This document shows positions 61,365 to 64,000 of a stretch of 64,000 nt of DNA, one piece after another; the first letter of the stretch is position 1, and each line of letters begins with the position of its first letter. The DNA is taken from positions 62,001 through 126,000 of the forward strand of contig JALHMW010000009.1 of assembly GCA_022843845.1 (NCBI GenBank), in the 5' to 3' direction. The position numbers and the translations under genes were made by a program. The notes beneath the pieces were generated by a model. That model saw nothing but the letters and a program-made list of their open reading frames with translations. It ran no database searches and was not told the origin of the DNA. The DNA is from Archangium sp. (GTDB taxonomy: Bacteria > Myxococcota > Myxococcia > Myxococcales > Myxococcaceae).

Positions 61365-63016
61365 GCCTGCGGGCGATCGCCACCGCCGCCACCACGACGA
61401 CGACGGCGGCGGCGACGACGAGGACCTTCCGCGTCGGTCGACACGCTCGGAGCCGCGCCGACCTTCCACGAATCGAGCGCCGCCTTGTGCTCACCGGTCG
61501 CGCGCACCCACACCTCGAACACCGCGAGCGACTCGTTGAAGAGCGGGTGGCTGCGGAAGCCCTGGAGGCCACCGCGACGCCGACGCAGGCCTGCGAGCGT
61601 CTTCTGCGAGAGCAGGATCATGCGGCACCGCTCGGCGATGCGGCGCGGCAGACGAGCAGCCCGCACCAGCTCGCTCAGGAGCAGCTCAATCGCCTTCGCC
61701 ACGGAGGGCGGACGATCAGGCGCCTCCATCGGAGCCGCAGCCACGACCGCCGCCTCGACCGGCGCATCTCCTTCGACCGCAGGCACCTCGACGTCAGGAG
61801 CACCGACGACGGCCTCCACCGGCTGCACGGCGCCCTCCACCGTCTCAGGCTCCGGTTCATCGAGCGCGATCGGCAGCAGAATGCACGCCAGCAGCATCGA
61901 GTCGTCGAACGACGTGCCCGCGTTCACCAGCGAGTCCATCTCGGCGATCGACTTGAAGTACGCGGCCTGGCCCTCGGCGTCCTGCTCCGCGAGGTAATCG
62001 TTCACGGGCGGCAGCAGGTGCTTGAGCCCGTCGAGGGCGAGCAGCAGCTTCAGCGCCGGCGACGCGCCACCACCACGAATCAAGCGGAACGTCTCTTCGA
62101 GCAACCGCGGCGCCGAGCAGCGAGGCAGGTCTTCGATCGACCCCTCCATCGCGGCGTAGGTGCGGGACTCGATGTCGAAGCCGAGCTTTCCGGCGAACCG
62201 CACGGCCCGCAAGATGCGCACGGGGTCTTCGCGCATGCGCTGCTCCGCGTCGCCGATGGTGCGGATCTGTTCCGCCGCGAGGTCGCGCAGGCCACTGACG
62301 TGGTCGATCACCTTCCCGGCGAGCGGATCGTAGAAGAGCCCGTTGATGGTGAAGTCGCGGCGCAAGGCGTCTTCGAGCTCAGTGCCGAAGGTGTTGTCCT
62401 CGGTGATGAGCAGATCGCGCTCGGCCCTCGGCGCGTCGGGGTTCGGCGTCAGCGACACCGAGGGGTCGTCGGCGTTGTCTTCGACGACCGCCTCCGGCAC
62501 GGGCTCTCCGCGCTCGACGGCCTCGATGGCTTCACGATCGGCGACCACGATGTGCTCGGTGCCTTCGGTGCGCACTTCGCCTTCGGCGGCCTCGCTGGGC
62601 AGCGGCTCGTCGACGACGGTCGGGTTCGCGCGGAACGTCGACACCTCGAGGATCTTGCCGCCCTTGAAGTACACGTGGGCGAGCCGGAACCGGCGCCCAA
62701 TCAGCCGGCAGTTCCGGAACAGGCTCTTCACCTGGTTCGGCGTCGCGCTGGTGGCGATGTCGAAGTCCTTCGGGGTGCGCCCAATCAGCGAGTCGCGCAC
62801 GCAGCCGCCGACCAGGTAGCCCTGGTGGCCGTTCTGCTTGAGCCGCAACAGCACGCGCACGGCGTCGGCGTCGAGAAACGTCGGGTCGATCTCGGGTGAG
62901 GTACGGGCATCGGACACTTCGGTCGGAGTCAGGAGAGCGTGGCTGTTCCGCGCGCTGTCGTCGGGCGCGGGAGCCTGCCGCTCAGAAACCTGCTCGGTCG
63001 TGGTTTCGGTCGTCAT
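61361..63016 (-). CDS. pcnB: Poly(A) polymerase PcnB with acidic inserts and Arg/Gly tail
   Basis: 551 residues. Nucleotidyltransferase core: YLVGGCVRDSLIGRTPKDFD with catalytic Asp84 and Asp86, RRDFTINGLFYDP and RMREDPVRILRAVRFAGKLG. It polyadenylates mRNA 3' ends. Unusually, an acidic insert of about 70 residues (131-203) splits the palm, and a second Glu/Pro/Val-rich insert (about 400-445) splits the C-terminal domain. The protein ends in a polyarginine-polyglycine tail (RRRRRRRRRGGGGG), likely RNA-binding. tRNA CCA-adding activity is the alternative. ATG at 63016. Confidence 0.88.
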   Translation of the reverse strand: MTTETTTEQVSERQAPAPDDSARNSHALLTPTEVSDARTSPEIDPTFLDADAVRVLLRLKQNGHQGYLVGGCVRDSLIGRTPKDFDIATSATPNQVKSLFRNCRLIGRRFRLAHVYFKGGKILEVSTFRANPTVVDEPLPSEAAEGEVRTEGTEHIVVADREAIEAVERGEPVPEAVVEDNADDPSVSLTPNPDAPRAERDLLITEDNTFGTELEDALRRDFTINGLFYDPLAGKVIDHVSGLRDLAAEQIRTIGDAEQRMREDPVRILRAVRFAGKLGFDIESRTYAAMEGSIEDLPRCSAPRLLEETFRLIRGGGASPALKLLLALDGLKHLLPPVNDYLAEQDAEGQAAYFKSIAEMDSLVNAGTSFDDSMLLACILLPIALDEPEPETVEGAVQPVEAVVGAPDVEVPAVEGDAPVEAAVVAAAPMEAPDRPPSVAKAIELLLSELVRAARLPRRIAERCRMILLSQKTLAGLRRRRGGLQGFRSHPLFNESLAVFEVWVRATGEHKAALDSWKVGAAPSVSTDAEGPRRRRRRRRRGGGGGDRPQA

Positions 63017-63103
63017 GCGATTGGTGATCCACCGGGAACGGAAAGCCGTCTCGCGTGGTCGCGACCGACGTACCCGAAAGGCCGCGAACGTGGAAGGGCC
63101 CGC

Positions 63104-64000
63104 TTACGGTGGGGTGAGCGCCCAGAGGTGAATGCGCCGATCGGTGCCTGCCGCGAAGATGGAATCGTTCCCGACGAACGAGACGCTCTTGACCTCGCCG
63201 GCATCGGCGGGGACGTCGGCGAGCAGCTCGCCGCTCGAGAGCGCCCAGAGATAGACGTGCCCGTCGTCGCTGCCGGCCACCACCTTCGAGCCGTCAGGGC
63301 TGACGTCGACCGAGGTAGTGCGATCGCGCGCTTGCGTGAACGTGCGCAGCGCGCGCTTCTCGACGGTGTCCCACAGCTGTACGTGGCCGTTGGCGAGCGC
63401 CGTCACCACGCCCTCCCCGGCCCAGCGCAGCGCGAGCACCGGAGCGTCGGTCTCCTCGAGCCGTGTCTGCTCCTTCCCGTCCTGTGCGTCGAGCACCACC
63501 ACGCGCTTGTCGTCCCGGCCCCACGCGAGCCTCTTCGAGTCAGGCGAGAACCGGATGGAGCGGACGATCGCCTCTCGAACGCGCCGCACCTCTTTCCCGT
63601 ACTTCAGCGCGGAGAGCACGACGGTGCCGTCATCGAAGGCCCAGCTCGCGTGGGCTCCATCGGCTGACACGTCGAGCGCGGTGACGCGGGCGTTCTTCTG
63701 CACATCGAGCGTCTCGACCTCACCGTTCCATCGCTGGGCGAGCACCTGACCGTCATCGCCTCCCGAGAGGTGCCGGAGCGAGTCAGGCCTGCCGTCTCCC
63801 GGCACCTCGGCCATCGCGCGAACGGCACCGGCGTGTTTCGACTCGAGGAAGTCGACGCTCGCCGTCGCGGTGTCGATCTTCCGAATGCGCCCATCACGCA
63901 GCCCGGTCAACAACCACCCTCTCGACCAGAACGCCTGGAAGGTGGGCACACCTTCGTCTGCGAATTGCTGGAGCGGCTGCGGCACTGCCCAGGCCTCGAG
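63104..64000 (-). CDS. WD40-repeat protein, partial at window edge
   Basis: The frame runs off the window edge, so only the last 298 residues or so are seen. At least four WD40 blades: LTGLRDGRIRKIDTATASVD, SGGDDGQVLAQRWNGEVETL, VTALANGHVQLWDTVEKRAL and GSDDGHVYLWALSSGE. An internal GTG at 63985 could start a shorter protein, but Leu-Glu-Ala-Trp-Ala continues upstream in frame, so I treat it as truncated. A beta-propeller scaffold; function unknown. Confidence 0.8.
   Translation of the reverse strand, partial: LEAWAVPQPLQQFADEGVPTFQAFWSRGWLLTGLRDGRIRKIDTATASVDFLESKHAGAVRAMAEVPGDGRPDSLRHLSGGDDGQVLAQRWNGEVETLDVQKNARVTALDVSADGAHASWAFDDGTVVLSALKYGKEVRRVREAIVRSIRFSPDSKRLAWGRDDKRVVVLDAQDGKEQTRLEETDAPVLALRWAGEGVVTALANGHVQLWDTVEKRALRTFTQARDRTTSVDVSPDGSKVVAGSDDGHVYLWALSSGELLADVPADAGEVKSVSFVGNDSIFAAGTDRRIHLWALTPP

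Overview
The window is a high-GC stretch, dense with genes on both strands, that reads as the chromosome of a predatory or soil-type myxobacterium (phylum Myxococcota). Pointers are a MYXO-CTERM-type anchored protein paired with a small outer-membrane barrel, many TPR proteins and lipoproteins, eukaryotic-type Ser/Thr kinases (one fused to a STAND ATPase and TPRs), a Cys-rich Asp/Ala/Gly-style surface proteome, HMG-CoA synthase among the cell-envelope genes, and frequent GTG starts with 4-bp GTGA/ATGA overlaps. The window ends inside a WD40-like gene. I saw no rRNA or tRNA gene, no CRISPR array and no transposase.

Layout. 0-1.9 kb: minus-strand unit of a cyclic-nucleotide-binding protein, riboflavin synthase and a protein methyltransferase. 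2.0-4.1 kb: calpain-like protease and a small companion. 4.2-11.7 kb: glutamate-cysteine ligase, EI24-type membrane protein, S41 peptidase with a long Ig-like tail, secreted protein, glycerophosphodiesterase and TatA. 11.7-20.4 kb: zinc-ribbon/DUF3426 protein, PhaR-type regulator, ParA ATPase with a phasin-like partner, two tandem ArsA-like ATPases, TPR lipoprotein and M48 protease. 20.4-24.8 kb: an unfamiliar four-gene block (TPR chaperone-like protein, soluble EF-hand-like protein, Ala/Gly-rich protein with one hydrophobic patch, TPR protein) whose two halves diverge from a 254-bp region carrying two sigma54-like sites. 24.8-34.5 kb: RuvX, MltG, GT39-type glycosyltransferase overlapping a giant kinase-STAND-TPR regulator, C39/papain-like peptidase and an orphan peptide-binding lipoprotein.

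34.7-42 kb: the conserved prkA-yeaH-spoVR stress operon, followed by a small unknown, a Nudix hydrolase and glycerol-3-phosphate dehydrogenase. 42-48.5 kb: Cys-rich lipoprotein, MoaD-MoaE fusion, PKD lipoprotein and the surface pair. 48.6-56.3 kb: a minus-strand envelope and housekeeping run uppS-cdsA-mvaS-vWA lipoprotein-rseP-tsaB-USG1-like protein. 56.4-59.8 kb: kinase, pseudouridine synthase and DinB. 59.8-64 kb: a large inverted repeat, Uma2 protein, membrane hydrolase, PcnB and WD40 protein.

The most promising undescribed systems are the 20.4-24.8 kb block, which looks like a substrate-plus-chaperone export module, and the PhaR/phasin-like/ParA group at 14.1-15.9 kb, which looks like a granule-positioning system. 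Both are inferences from sequence and gene order only.
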